A stretch of 64,000 bases of DNA, from positions 153,556,817 to 153,620,816 of the forward strand of contig CM061132.1 of NCBI GenBank assembly GCA_030789695.1, read 5' to 3'. Below are positions 46,514 to 56,306 of this stretch, one piece after another. The stretch comes from Scilla litardierei (taxonomy: Eukaryota; Streptophyta; Magnoliopsida; Asparagales; Asparagaceae). The notes below the pieces were generated by a model that was given only the letters and a program-made list of their open reading frames with translations, ran no database searches and was not told the DNA's origin. Within the stretch, counting starts at the first letter, position 1. Every line of letters begins with the position of its first letter. The translations under genes were made by a program, and so were the position numbers.

Positions 46514-49407
46514 TGTCATGCCCTATTTTGCAATATACGTTAACCTACATGTGTATTTCTCCATATATGTGTATATGTAATGTCGAGTGGTGTGATAGTG
46601 TAATATGGGTATGTCTGTTGCAAGGGAAAGAAAGTTGTGTAATGCCGTGGATGGAGTGAGGGCATTTTGGTCTTTGATGGTATGTGATGGGTGTGTGTAG
46701 AGAAATGGGGTGTGTGTGAAGTAGTGACATAGTTGTGATTTCTTAGTAGTTGGTTAGTGCATGAGGCTAGTGTGAAAAGGGTTGGGGTTAGTGGCATTTT
46801 GTCATTAGTGGGTAGTGTGTGTATAGTAATGGCTTACTTGTAATTAAGTATAGGGTTATTTAGTACCGACCCCCTGTGTTTTCTACGAATTTAGCAACAC
46901 CCCCTATGGTTTCAATAATTAGTAAGACCCCCCTATGGCACCCAATTTTGGACCCCCTCCCCCTGTTTAGGGGGGTCTTCCTATAGGCGGGGGAGTCCAA
47001 ATTGGATACATGTCTTACTAATTATTGAAACCATAGGGGGGTGTTGCTAATTTCGGAGAAAACACAGGTGGTCGGTACTAAATAACCCTTAAGTATATGT
47101 GTGTGTAAGGTAAGAGGGTATGTGTAAGGGAGTGGAAATCTTGTAAATAATAAACCAAATTAAAGGGCATTCATTTAGGGGGATTAAGCAATGGCATGAG
47201 ATGTAATTACTATGCAAAGTTTGAGGGTATTTAGTTAAAAGCTTTGAGTAATGGCAAACTTGTAATAAAAAGGATCTTAAGGAGAAATTCTTTTAATTAA
47301 ACATTCGTCTACTCTCTTCTCACTCTTTCTTTTCTTTTTCTTTTCTTTTTGTCATTTTCTCCACTTTCTCTCTCATTTTCCCATGGCAGGGCCGAACTCC
47401 ACCTACAAACCAAAATAACAAAAGAGAAGAAAGAGAAAAATTAAAGGGAATGAGAAGAAGAGAAAGAAGATGTGCTTATCCACAACCTAACAAGGTAGGA
47501 TTCCCTACTCTATGTGATTATTATTAATTTGGGATCAGAAATTTGTAGGATTCTTCATTTGTTGTATTAAATGCTAATTTAGTGTTGTAGTAGTATTGTT
47601 AGTGTTAATTAGAGTTAAAGTTAATAGATTTCTTAAACACCAATAGTTGTAGTATCCCTTAGGGTTAAAGCTAGTGCCTTTCTTTAACACCATGGCAAAT
47701 TTGAGCTAAAGGTGGCACCTTTCTTAAGGAACATGCTATATTATACTAAAGCTAGCATTTTTACTTAAGGTTTAGGTTTCATTTAAAGGTTCTTTTGTAA
47801 ATGACAATAAGTGTCTCCCTAAGTAGCATTTATTTTAACTAATGCTCTATATTTTAGTTAGCATGTAATTTAGAATGGCATTAACTTCATGCAATTCCAA
47901 TTAGCTTCATAAGGATTGCATATTTAGGTAGAAAGACCTTTCATACATACTGCATATTGGTGAAGAATGGCTTAAACTTTCATTTTGGTGTAGAATTTGT
48001 TTCTTACTTGCATATTTGTGTAGAATCAACCTTCATGCAATTTCCATTAGTTATAAATGTTACATTTTCATTGTAGAAATGCTTAATCTTGCTACCAAAT
48101 GTTGGTATTGCTAAATGATTTGCAAAGTGGGCATTTAATTGGTTGCCTTTAAAGGAATGCCACCTTAATGGTTAATGAAAGTTTATGGGAACATATCATG
48201 TTGCAAGTGTTTTTTATGAAGTTGTGTATATGCTTAGGTTTATGGAGGATGATTCATGTGTATGGAAAATGGTGTTATGGTAATTGTCAAGTGGTCTCTA
48301 ATGAAGTATGGTGTGGTATTGTTCATAATGGAAAGTCAAGTTGCTTGAAGAATGGCTTTTACTTCAAATGCATACTAGCCCTTGCTATTTCTCTCATGTC
48401 ACCTTAATGTAGTTTGAATATCACTCTCTTAATGTTGTATGCTATCTTAATTAACTTAAATGCTAATAAATGATAGGGATGTCTCGGTTTGCCACATGGC
48501 TGGTGAGCATCCTAGAAAGGGGTTGTGGAAAATTAGGTACTAGTAGAGTATGAGGACTGGATTGTGTTGTGATGTACCTTGCTCAGTTTTGGGTACTTTG
48601 TGGTGTTTGCCGTACCTTACTCGGTTTCGGGTATGATGTGTTGTGATTGCGGAGTTTTCCTCACTTGCACCCTAATGCAGGAGAATGGGTAGAGTGAGAG
48701 GCCACGTTAATGAAACAGTGCTCGTGAACCACTGACGGGTGCTCCCTACCGTCCCACCTTGGGGCGGAGTCCAGTTCCTCATATTCAACGATGTATCCAG
48801 GTTTCCAAACACATGTTAATTAAACACTTAATTACTTTAAATTTTCAATGTGCGATTCCTCTTTGTTTTCCTTTGCTTAACGTAACTGCGGTTTCTTTCA
48901 TGCATTGTACTTTTCATGATTAAAAATAACATTTCCTAAATTAGTATTTACCTGCACGAGTTGGGTTTCCTACTTGGACACGCTTTGACGTGCTCCAATT
49001 TGTGGTTTCAGGTTTATGGAGCTTGAGGCAGGGGGATGGAGTTGGAGATATGGTTGAGGAGCTTGGGTTGTGAGTTGGTTGGTGAGGGGATAGGATGAGA
49101 GTCTTGTACTATTGGGATTTGTTGTTTTGGGTGAGTTGTATAAGATGTTGGATATGTAAAGAATACATTAGTGAATAATAAAGGATGGTGGTTCTTATTT
49201 GTCTCTTGGATGTTATCTTTGTGACTATTTGTGTTGTTGGTTTGGCATTGTTTGTTATCTAGGAACACTACAGGTACTATCCCAGTAGTGCACAGTGGGC
49301 TTGCTGACTCCTTTGTATTTCCTTTTCCCATTCGTAACACTCGCAGCTCTGTGAGAACCTGGAACGGATTCATACTTCTCGGGTATCCTGGTGATCAGGG
49401 TGTTACA
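46514..49407 (+). repeat. 3' LTR of element E (with inserted MITE)
   Basis: 2,894 bp, or about 2,649 without the MITE and its extra TSD. It ends gtgttaca followed by TSD taggg. The 5' LTR preserves the empty MITE site. Confidence 0.92.
46853..47088. mobile_element. Mutator-type MITE with near-complete foldback structure
   Basis: 236 bp whose two arms (about 76 bp each) are inverted copies with about four differences, starting gggttatttagtaccgac. The centre is also partly self-complementary, so the whole unit folds on itself. The 9-bp TSD ttaagtata lies at 46844-46852 and 47089-47097. The other LTR of element E has the uninterrupted empty site aattaagtatatgtgtgtg near 40660. A 9-bp TSD points to Mutator. 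Confidence 0.9.
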
Positions 49408-49412
49408 TAGGG

Positions 49413-50464
49413 TTCCAAAAACAAACATAGATATCAAGGTTTCATCCACAAACAACAAACAAAAACTTGCAAGAGATGAGATCCACAAGCTCACACCAAC
49501 ATCAATTCACCATAAACACACACAAGGAGTTTAGCTACTTATGGAAATGAAAGGCAACAATTTTATTTCTAAAAGTGTTATCTAATAGTTCATACAAGTA
49601 GCAAAAATCAAAGAGACAAATAAAAATCTAGACTTTAATACAAAGAAACCCCCTTTTGAAATGATTCCTAGCTTTGTTCTCTTTGAGCTCCTCCTTTTCC
49701 AAGCTTTAACTCTTGCGTTTGAAAAATGATGGAAGATGAGTGATTGGGCACTTCATATTTTCCTCCTTAAATTAGGTCATCCCCATGTGCTAGTGAAGAT
49801 CCGCCACTCATTCTTTTGATCAAAGGTTAAGATTCACTTGGCTTATTGGGTCAAAATTCTGGTGAGAATGTTGTTGAACCCACAACCAACAACACCCAGG
49901 AAGATAGGGTGACATGATCATGTCATCTTATGGTACTCGGTCCCTTGGTTTGTCTTCGGCTGGAACATGGGGTACACGGTCGTGTCACATGACCGTGTGT
50001 TTGCAGACAGAAAAAATGGCCTTATATCTTGTTGTCCGACACAGTATTGTCAATGTGAGACACGACCGTGTGGTTGCAGACCCAGAAAATGGTCTTCTAT
50101 TTCATTTTTGCACGGTCGTGTGACATGACCATGTGCTGTGCCTCTCTTGTAGCTCTAGTCTCTACACGGTCGTGTACACGGTCGTGTACACGGTCGTGTA
50201 CACGACCGTGTCTTCTTCTTCTTTGGGGCTGAAATTACCACACGTTCGTGTAGTATCTCACACATGACCATGTGTCATCTTATAAGCTTAGCTTCTCTTT
50301 AGCATTTGAGCTTCAATAAATTCCCAAAAAATCCAGAAAAATCATGCATCAAAATTAAAGTGTGATTGAGCTATTGGAGTGATATTTCATGCATCAAAAA
50401 TTGTTTAGCTCACAAAAAAATAGCTTTCACAAAATGAACATATTAAAGCTCAAATATATATGAA
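49413..50464 (-). repeat. Long-LTR fragment, right part, with ACACGGTCGTGT cluster
   Basis: Continuation of the LTR interrupted at 40320. Non-coding. It contains the palindrome cluster at 49974-50275 and ends at the Helitron 2 edge. The outer LTR boundary is not resolved. Confidence 0.5.
49974..50275. repeat. Cluster of ACACGGTCGTGT words
   Basis: About ten words related to ACACGGTCGTGT or its reverse complement ACACGACCGTGT. Four are perfectly contiguous at 50164-50211 (three forward, one reverse), so the last two form a perfect 24-bp palindrome. Decayed words include cacatgaccgtgtg and cacacgttcgtgtag. Confidence 0.85.
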
Positions 50465-51016
50465 CTAGTCAAACCCATGCCCTCGGACACGGTTCATTTA
50501 AAATCTTTGTTTCCCCAAAAATTATTTCGCACTCCAAAATTTTGAGACATAATATTCCACGATTTAAAAGAACAAAAATTTAGCGGGCGCATTCGGCGCG
50601 GGCACGACTGGCACTTTGCGAGCTCGGCTGATCGGAGGGGCACTCGAAGGAGGCGATCGACGGAAAGAGGCTCAGGGATCGGAGAAGCTCAGTGGAGTAG
50701 GGGGAGACACAGATGAAAACATGATCACTCCTTATTTTACACTTTTTTCCCGCATGTTTGCATGCCATTTAGATCGCCCAAATCATGTTTTTCACGATAT
50801 ATCGACGATATTGCGATGCTTTTCACGATTTGTTGTTTTTGTCGCATTTCAGGTGATTTGGAGCGATTTGGAGTGATCTCGAGATGCGCTTACTCCAGAG
50901 GGTCACCGACGACCTCCCCAAGGGGTATTTTGCTGTTGGAGAGGAGCGGAAGAAGAAAGAACGTCGCAGGAGCGACGAGGAGGCCAAAACAAGCTGTTTG
51001 GGCATTTTTGGTATCC

Positions 51017-51378
51017 CACTCGGCCGACCAACGAGACACCGCTCGGCCGACCAGATCGGACACGTTTCATACGTGCACTCGGCCGAGCGACGGAGACCAC
51101 ATCGGCCGAGTGACGAGATCCCGTCCGCCCGAGTGGCGCCCATACGAAGCCATTCAAAAATCGCCAACTTACTGTTTTTCGGCTGCCTGAGCTTCAGAAG
51201 ACCCACTCGGCCGAGTGGATAATCCCGACCGCCCGAGTACCAAGAAGCCATCGGCTGAGTGACGACAACTCACTCGGCCGAGCCGCCCCCGAAGTGAAGA
51301 CCCCTGAAGATCAAGACTTACTGGAAATTTACAGGGTTTCTCACTCGGCCGAGCGACTTTTGTCACTCGGCCGAGTGC
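51017..51378. repeat. CACTCGGCCGAGTG cluster in the 5' LTR of element C
   Basis: About eleven words, perfect or near-perfect 14-bp palindromes CACTCGGCCGAGTG or half-decayed forms (cgctcggccgacc, catcggccgagtg, cgcccgagtg). Spacing is irregular, about 20-50 bp. Confidence 0.9.
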
Positions 51379-51460
51379 GACGCGCTGCCTGTAGCGAAAA
51401 TTGCGGATTTCAGGCTGCGCAGGGGTATTTTGGTCACAGTTTTTGGGAGATTTTGGGGGG

Positions 51461-51467
51461 TATTTAA
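51461..51467 (+). promoter_or_regulatory. TATA-like box of element C LTR
   Basis: TATTTAA, 83 bases downstream of the palindrome cluster. In the 3' LTR the first T is A (gaatttaa). If used, transcripts would start near 51,495 and the hairpin family would lie in the RNA leader. Confidence 0.5.
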
Positions 51468-51859
51468 CCCCTGTTTTTACCCTAGTTTTAGAGAGCTTTT
51501 CTCTTAGATTTTTGCAGCTTTTTAGATTAACTTTTTAGCTTTATTCTTGTGATTGGAGAGGAGACAAAAGTTGATTTTTGTTGGATTAATTGAAGAACTC
51601 CATTGGTTTGCCTCTCTCTTCTCTAAAAATTCTATTTTTATTGCTTATCTCAATATTGTGATGAATTCTCTTGTTTATTTCATTGATTATTTTTCTGTTT
51701 GTGCTATGAATTGTGAGTAGTCTCCACGTCTTGGGGCGTGGGGATGAACCCTACAAGCCCAATTTCATATTTGTGATGAATTGGTAGAAATTTTGCTAGA
51801 ATTGTTATTAGGGATTAGTTTGGGAGCGATTTACTACGGATAGCTAGGAGTTCATACCG

Positions 51860-52158
51860 ATTGGGATTTGCAAGAGATTGGATCCCAATTCGATAGGAAA
51901 CCCTAGAAATCCGAATTGGGTTGGAATCGAATTTCCCTAGTATCGGTTTGCAAGAGATTGGACCGATACTAGGGTTCCCGGTTGCAATTCCGTGCCGATA
52001 CCCGTTTGCAATAGATTGGACGGGTAGGAACTATCCCAACCTAGGTCGTGGGCCGAGTTTGCAAGAGATTGGGCTCGGTGCGCGATTGAACGATGATGTT
52101 GATCCTAATGCTAGCTTCCCCAGGCTAGGGTTTGCAAGAGATTGGACCCGAACCTAGG
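51860..52158 (+). other. Five hairpins with a shared 16-nt loop (5' LTR of element C)
   Basis: The loop TTTGCAAGAGATTGGA recurs five times (51867, 51947, 52005, 52058, 52131), each flanked by different self-complementary arms. Arms: ATTGGGA/TCCCAAT (7 bp), CCCTAGTATCGG/CCGATACTAGGG (12 bp), TACCCG/CGGGTA (6 bp), CCGAG/CTCGG (5 bp) and a partly decayed CTAGGG/CCCGAACCTAG. Loop copies differ by at most one base. The same set is in the 3' LTR. No known RNA family was recognised. Confidence 0.85.
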
Positions 52159-52523
52159 ATAGCTATAGACCGGCAACAGCGCGAGAGCGTGAGCTTGGTT
52201 CTACATTCAGTTGCAACTAGTTCATCCAAAATCTTATTCTAGCAATTTTGATACAGATGAACCACATTGACGAGATACGGTGAGTGGCGGGAATTCCCCA
52301 TTCCCTAGACGTTCTTTATTTGATTTGATATTTCCGTACTTTGTCTGACGATTGTGACAGGATCGCCAAAGGCAAATTTCTCTCTTCTTAAATAGCCAGG
52401 TTGATTGGAACAAGCACTGTCATTCGTCCTCCCGGTGTTCGATAACCCGCTCGCTGCTATACCGTGCGCTTGCGGTAAAACTACAACCGTTCTTTGGGTT
52501 ACATCCCGGAGCGACCAAGTTTT

Positions 52524-52541
52524 TGGCGCCGTTGCCGGGGA
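52524..52541 (+). other. tRNA-Asp primer binding site of element C
   Basis: TGGCGCCGTTGCCGGGGA, the form typical of Athila/Tat elements. Confidence 0.9.
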
Positions 52542-52661
52542 GGCGATTGTGTTTGATCTTACCACCCTAGCTTTTATTATTATTATTTTATTCCTTTATT
52601 TTTCTTTTACCTAACCCTTCCATTGTGCTAATCACTTCTTTGAAACTTTGTTCCCCTGTGC

Positions 52662-53912
52662 ATGTACACGAGATCTACGGCGGACCCTGAAGCTATATTA
52701 TTTGATCCCGAGATCGAACGTACCGCGCGGAGACTTAGAGCGGAGAGGAGACAAGATCGGGAAGGGAGGTTTATGACCAACCCGGAAACTGCGGACCAAT
52801 TAGCGGCAAGAATGGCGAGGATAATTTCTATTCGAGATAGGCTTCGGCCTAAGACCTCTTCTACGACCTCATCCATTGACATGCCGGAGTTGGCGGCTGA
52901 CAAGAACTTTGAGCTGAAGACTGGACTAGTGGTTCTGATGCAGCAGGATCCATTTCATGGGAATGCCCATGAAAATCCCCACTACCACATCCAATTATTC
53001 TTGTCGAAGTGCGCCACATTTCAGATGCCGGGGGTCTCCATCGATGCCATCAGACTGCGTCTCTTCCCCTTCACGCTAAAAGACAAGACACTCTATTGGT
53101 TGAGGACGCAGGCTGAGGGAGTCTTTACCACTTGGGACGAGTTGGCGAGTGCATTCATTGATAAGTTCTATCCACCCTCCAAGACGGCGAAGATTCGGAG
53201 CGCTCTCATGTCCTTCAAGCAAGGACCCCAAGAGACGCTCTATGAGGCTTGGGAGCGTTTTAAAGATCTGCAGCATCAATGCCCGCACCATAGCATTGAA
53301 GATTGGGAGCTAGTTCATAGCTTCTACAACGGTCTCCAACCGGGGACCAAACAAATTATTGATGCCGTGGCGAATGGTGCTATCTTATCAAAGACTCCCG
53401 AAGAAGCTACGGCCCTAATTGAGGAGATGGCCTCAAACAATCAACAATGGGGCGATGAGCGAGGACACTCTACGTCCTCCTTGAAACCAACTAGTATCTA
53501 CGAAGCGAAGGCCATAGCGGAGCTTACAAGCAAGTTTGATTCTCTCCACAAGGTGGTGGAGAGACTGGAGAAGTTTATCACGGAGCCCCAAGGAACCCCT
53601 TCCACCTCCGCACCACCGAACCAAATGTGTGATTGGCAAGACCAATCTCAAGCCATGTATGTGGGAGGAGAGCAAGGAGAAGGATCCTTGGAGCAAGTAC
53701 AATATGTCGCGGGGAACCAAGGGTATTGGGCCAATCCGGCCACAAGAAATCATCCCGGTTTCTCTTACGCCAACAATGAAGGAGCTTTGAACCCGACACA
53801 ACAACCACCTCAACAAGCTCGACCACCACCCCCACCCCCAACAACAACACTATCCACCGAGGGGGCCTCCACAACAAAGTTTCCAACCGAAGCAACAAGT
53901 TCCACCTTATAG
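52662..53912 (+). CDS. Gag (element C)
   Basis: 416 codons. It starts MYTRSTADPEAILFDPEIER with a basic Arg-rich stretch, typical of Athila/Tat gag. The retrotransposon gag core spans about residues 90-230, with MPGVSIDAIRLRLFPFTLKD, YPPSKTAKIRSALMSFKQ and ETLYEAWERFKDLQHQCPHH, then KTPEEATALIEEMASNNQQW. It forms the particle. No zinc knuckle was seen. The last 20 or so residues (after a run of prolines) are from a shifted frame: near 53,831, in a C-rich run, the natural gag frame passes into that of the next ORF. A slip of one base, or sequencing error in the run, would explain it. Confidence 0.9.
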   Translation: MYTRSTADPEAILFDPEIERTARRLRAERRQDREGRFMTNPETADQLAARMARIISIRDRLRPKTSSTTSSIDMPELAADKNFELKTGLVVLMQQDPFHGNAHENPHYHIQLFLSKCATFQMPGVSIDAIRLRLFPFTLKDKTLYWLRTQAEGVFTTWDELASAFIDKFYPPSKTAKIRSALMSFKQGPQETLYEAWERFKDLQHQCPHHSIEDWELVHSFYNGLQPGTKQIIDAVANGAILSKTPEEATALIEEMASNNQQWGDERGHSTSSLKPTSIYEAKAIAELTSKFDSLHKVVERLEKFITEPQGTPSTSAPPNQMCDWQDQSQAMYVGGEQGEGSLEQVQYVAGNQGYWANPATRNHPGFSYANNEGALNPTQQPPQQARPPPPPPTTTLSTEGASTTKFPTEATSSTL

Positions 53913-53994
53913 GCCGCCCAGATACAATCAAGGGTGGAGAAATCAAAATCAAAACCCTCCACAAGCTCAACAACAATCCGACTTCGAAGCTAGA

Positions 53995-55437
53995 GTGGAG
54001 GCGTTTATGGTCGAGCAAAAGAAGGTCAATGCTACCTTGAAGGCGGGGCAAGACTCCCTTACAACCGTTGTAGCTCAAATCTCGGAGCAATTGGCGTTGC
54101 TCAATCGGAATACTCAACAATTGCCGGCGCAACCCGAGCAAAACCCACGGGGCAACACCGGCCACATCAATGCCATAGTTGCCGTTACTACTAGAGGCGG
54201 GAAGGATACCACCCCCGCCATGATTCCTACCGAGGAGCCCGTGGAGGAAAGTTTGGAGCCAACTGAGCCGGTAGTTGAAGTTGAGAAGGAGAAAGAGCCG
54301 CAAGAAAAGGAGAAATCTAGAGCGGAGCAATTGATTGAGGAGAGGCGCTTCATGCCACCGGTCCCATTCCCCCAAAGGCTTGCTAGAGCGAAAATGGAGA
54401 AAAGGCTAGCAAAATTTCTCGAGTATCTGAGAGGGGTTAGCCTCAACATTCCCTTCCTCGACGCCATCGTGGAGATCCCCACATATGCTAAATTCTTAAA
54501 GGATTTGATTTCGGGGAGAAAGAGGAAGGAGAAGATTATGCTAGCCGAGGAGGGCTCTTGGTTCACCAAGAGAGAGAAGGAGCCGGCCAAATTCAAAGAT
54601 CCGGGGAGCTTTCGAATTCCTTGCACCTTGGGCGGCGTCCCTCTTCAAAAGGCGTTGGTAGATTTAGGGGCTAGTGTGAGCCTCATGCCTCTCTCTATGT
54701 TCTTAAGGCTAAACACCGGGACGAAGTTGAAACCTACCGACATGCGGATACAATTGGTCGATGGGCGGATAACGAGGCCGGTAGGGATCGCCGAAGACAT
54801 CCCGCTACAAGTCCCGGGGGGCATATGCTTGCCATGTGACTTCGTAATCATGGACGTTAAGGAGGAGGGAGATACGTCATTGATACTTGGACGTCCGTTC
54901 CTCGCCACCGCCGGTGTCATTGTCGACGTGCATGAAGGTACACTAACTTTGAACGTCGGCAACATCGAGGTGGAGCTTCACATTCCTAAGGCTATGAAAC
55001 ACATGCCTTACCACGAGGAGCTTGACTACATGGACCTCCTTGATGAGGTAATTGAGGAGGCGATCCCCCACTCCATTGGCGCTCTTTTCGATGAGGATTT
55101 CGAGGAAGGCCCGGATTTAGGCCGAGATGAGAAGATGGATGATTCCCCCGACCTCTCCGCTGAAAATGATGAAGGCGACGCTGATGTCGCAAGGATTCGA
55201 GAGCTCTGCAAGCTCTCGAAATTGAAGTCTCCGAAGAAAGCTCCGCCGATACGGAAATCGGCGTCACCGGTGAAGCCGTTGACCGGAGCAAACACTAGCT
55301 TGGGGGAGCCTCCCCCCAACACTATTCGAGACGGGAGACCACCGAGGGAGAACACGCCGCCGCAACTTCCGAATCCAAGCGTTCTCCCGGGAAAGTTTGA
55401 TGGGTGCATCTCATATGCACCAAACATCCCGCATTAA
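53995..55437 (+). CDS. Gag C-terminal part and aspartic protease (element C)
   Basis: 480 codons as an ATG-started ORF, but the frame is open further upstream and joins gag after the C-run near 53,831. A Gln/Pro-rich gag tail comes first, then a charged region (about residues 75-115) and the Athila/Tat protease. Its order is FKDPGSFRIPCTLGG, active-site loop LVDLGASVSLMPLSMF (Asp-Leu-Gly instead of Asp-Thr/Ser-Gly, usual in this lineage) and LILGRPFLAT. The C-terminus is acidic and then Pro-rich. In full-length relatives RT follows directly; here a stop at 55435-55437 ends the polyprotein and no RT motif follows in any frame. Confidence 0.9.
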   Translation: MEAFMVEQKKVNATLKAGQDSLTTVVAQISEQLALLNRNTQQLPAQPEQNPRGNTGHINAIVAVTTRGGKDTTPAMIPTEEPVEESLEPTEPVVEVEKEKEPQEKEKSRAEQLIEERRFMPPVPFPQRLARAKMEKRLAKFLEYLRGVSLNIPFLDAIVEIPTYAKFLKDLISGRKRKEKIMLAEEGSWFTKREKEPAKFKDPGSFRIPCTLGGVPLQKALVDLGASVSLMPLSMFLRLNTGTKLKPTDMRIQLVDGRITRPVGIAEDIPLQVPGGICLPCDFVIMDVKEEGDTSLILGRPFLATAGVIVDVHEGTLTLNVGNIEVELHIPKAMKHMPYHEELDYMDLLDEVIEEAIPHSIGALFDEDFEEGPDLGRDEKMDDSPDLSAENDEGDADVARIRELCKLSKLKSPKKAPPIRKSASPVKPLTGANTSLGEPPPNTIRDGRPPRENTPPQLPNPSVLPGKFDGCISYAPNIPH

Positions 55438-55482
55438 TTGAAAATCATAGGGGGTCGAGCTCACGACCTTAAACGAGCGCTT

Positions 55483-55500
55483 GTCGGGAGACAACCCGAC
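55483..55500 (+). other. Conserved hairpin after the protease ORF (element C)
   Basis: Stem GTCGGG/CCCGAC with loop agacaa, preceded by aaacgagcgctt. From memory, Athila/Tat elements carry a similar gcgctt-...GGGAGGCAACCC hairpin just after integrase. Here it follows the protease by about 45 bases, which suggests that the RT-to-integrase block was removed cleanly. Confidence 0.65.
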
Positions 55501-55764
55501 GGTTATTGCTTTATTTTCACTTTTTCTTTATTTTTGTTTTAGAAATTTTTAGTGTTTTGAGTCGTTCGCCCAAAAATTTTGTGACAACGGGTCCTATTTT
55601 TCTTGACTGGAGAGGAGATAGGTAAATCCATCATGAGGAGGATGAACGAGACGACGAGGAGCGCCCCAGGAAGGCGCTCGATGCTTAGGAGGAAGATGAA
55701 ATCGACTGGAGGAAGAAAGACGGAGTTTAGAGCCAAAACGAAGACAAACAGCAGAACACAAGGC

Positions 55765-56093
55765 TCACTCGGCCGAGTATACTAGTCACTCGGCCGAGTA
55801 CACAAGTTCATCCGGCCTAGCCGCTCACGAACGAGGGAAGTCTGCTGTACCCAACTCTCTGTTTATTTTTCCGATTTCAGTACAATTGCCACTCGGCCGA
55901 GTATATATATTCACTCGGCCGAGTAAAACGGATACGCTCCTAAGGCGAGTCTTGCCGAGTAGCTTGAGCCACTCGGCCGAATGGACTTCCTCCACTCGGC
56001 CGAGGGTGGCAAGGTCACTCGGCCGAAGCGTAAGCGGGGAAGAATTTTCCATTGATCTCACTCGGCCGAGTGACCTAGTCACTCGGCCGAGTC
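55765..56093. repeat. Second CACTCGGCCGAGTG cluster, internal to element C
   Basis: About ten words of the same 14-bp palindrome as in the LTR, for example 55765, 55788, 55890, 55911, 55969, 56059 and 56079. The intervening sequences are not copies of the LTR, so this is not a simple LTR fragment. Confidence 0.9.
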
Positions 56094-56103
56094 GTAACTT
56101 TTG

Positions 56104-56113
56104 CTATATAAAG
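56104..56113 (+). promoter_or_regulatory. Internal TATA box upstream of the Athila-like ORF
   Basis: ctatataaag, a strong TATA match 11 bases after the internal palindrome cluster and 535 bases before the ORF start at 56649. It is followed by a GC-rich leader. Confidence 0.6.
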
Positions 56114-56306
56114 GGCCGAGGGGGGGGGGCACGTTTTTCGAAACGAAAAATTCACGAACCGCCCGTGACCCCTCAGCTCCCTCGCCCGTTCCCCTCGCTC
56201 GCGTCCCCACTCGCCCGACCGCCGCCGCTCGGCCAGCCACCGCCGGCCGAGCCCCGCCGCGCCTCGCCCGAGTCGCCGCCGGCGGCCACCACTCCGGCCA
56301 CCTCCG

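Larger units (their letters stand above)
40321..49407 (+). mobile_element. Element E: LARD-like element with 2.6 kb LTRs
   Basis: The LTRs 40321-42902 and 46514-49407 start TGTCATGCC and end GTTACA. A perfect TSD taggg lies at 40316-40320 and 49408-49412. The purine tract aaggtggatagga before the right LTR gives plus orientation. The 3.6 kb interior has no gag or pol; it is TG/TATG-rich and contains a Helitron. LTR ends of the TGTCA...GTTACA kind are common in Tekay/Del-type chromoviruses, so a defective relative of these is likely. No clear primer site was recognised after 42902. The right LTR contains a MITE. Confidence 0.9.
50722..52517 (+). repeat. 5' LTR of element C
   Basis: 1,796 bp. 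From left: U3 start, CACTCGGCCGAGTG cluster (51017-51378), TATA-like box (51461-51467), then the five-hairpin family (51860-52158). It ends gcgacca six bases before the primer site. Confidence 0.95.

Noticed and set aside
50164..50211. Telomeric or centromeric satellite
   Set aside because: Only four 12-bp units; related words are scattered around them in LTR sequence.
39850..50464. Complete solo LTR with a TSD around element E
   Set aside because: Resemblance to other LTR ends is clear, but no matching 5-bp duplication was found at either edge, so only fragments are reported.
50762..51251. Open frames on both strands of the element C LTR, also present in the 3' LTR
   Set aside because: They run through the CpG palindrome array, which encodes few stops in any frame; no start context or domain.
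51860..52158. CRISPR-like array
   Set aside because: Constant core with variable flanks superficially recalls one, but the flanks are self-complementary, spacing is irregular, copies are in both LTRs of a plant retrotransposon, and no cas genes exist.
53578..54375. Minus-strand open frame of 265 codons in element C
   Set aside because: It is antisense to gag-protease, whose motifs are clear on the plus strand; composition explains the lack of stops.
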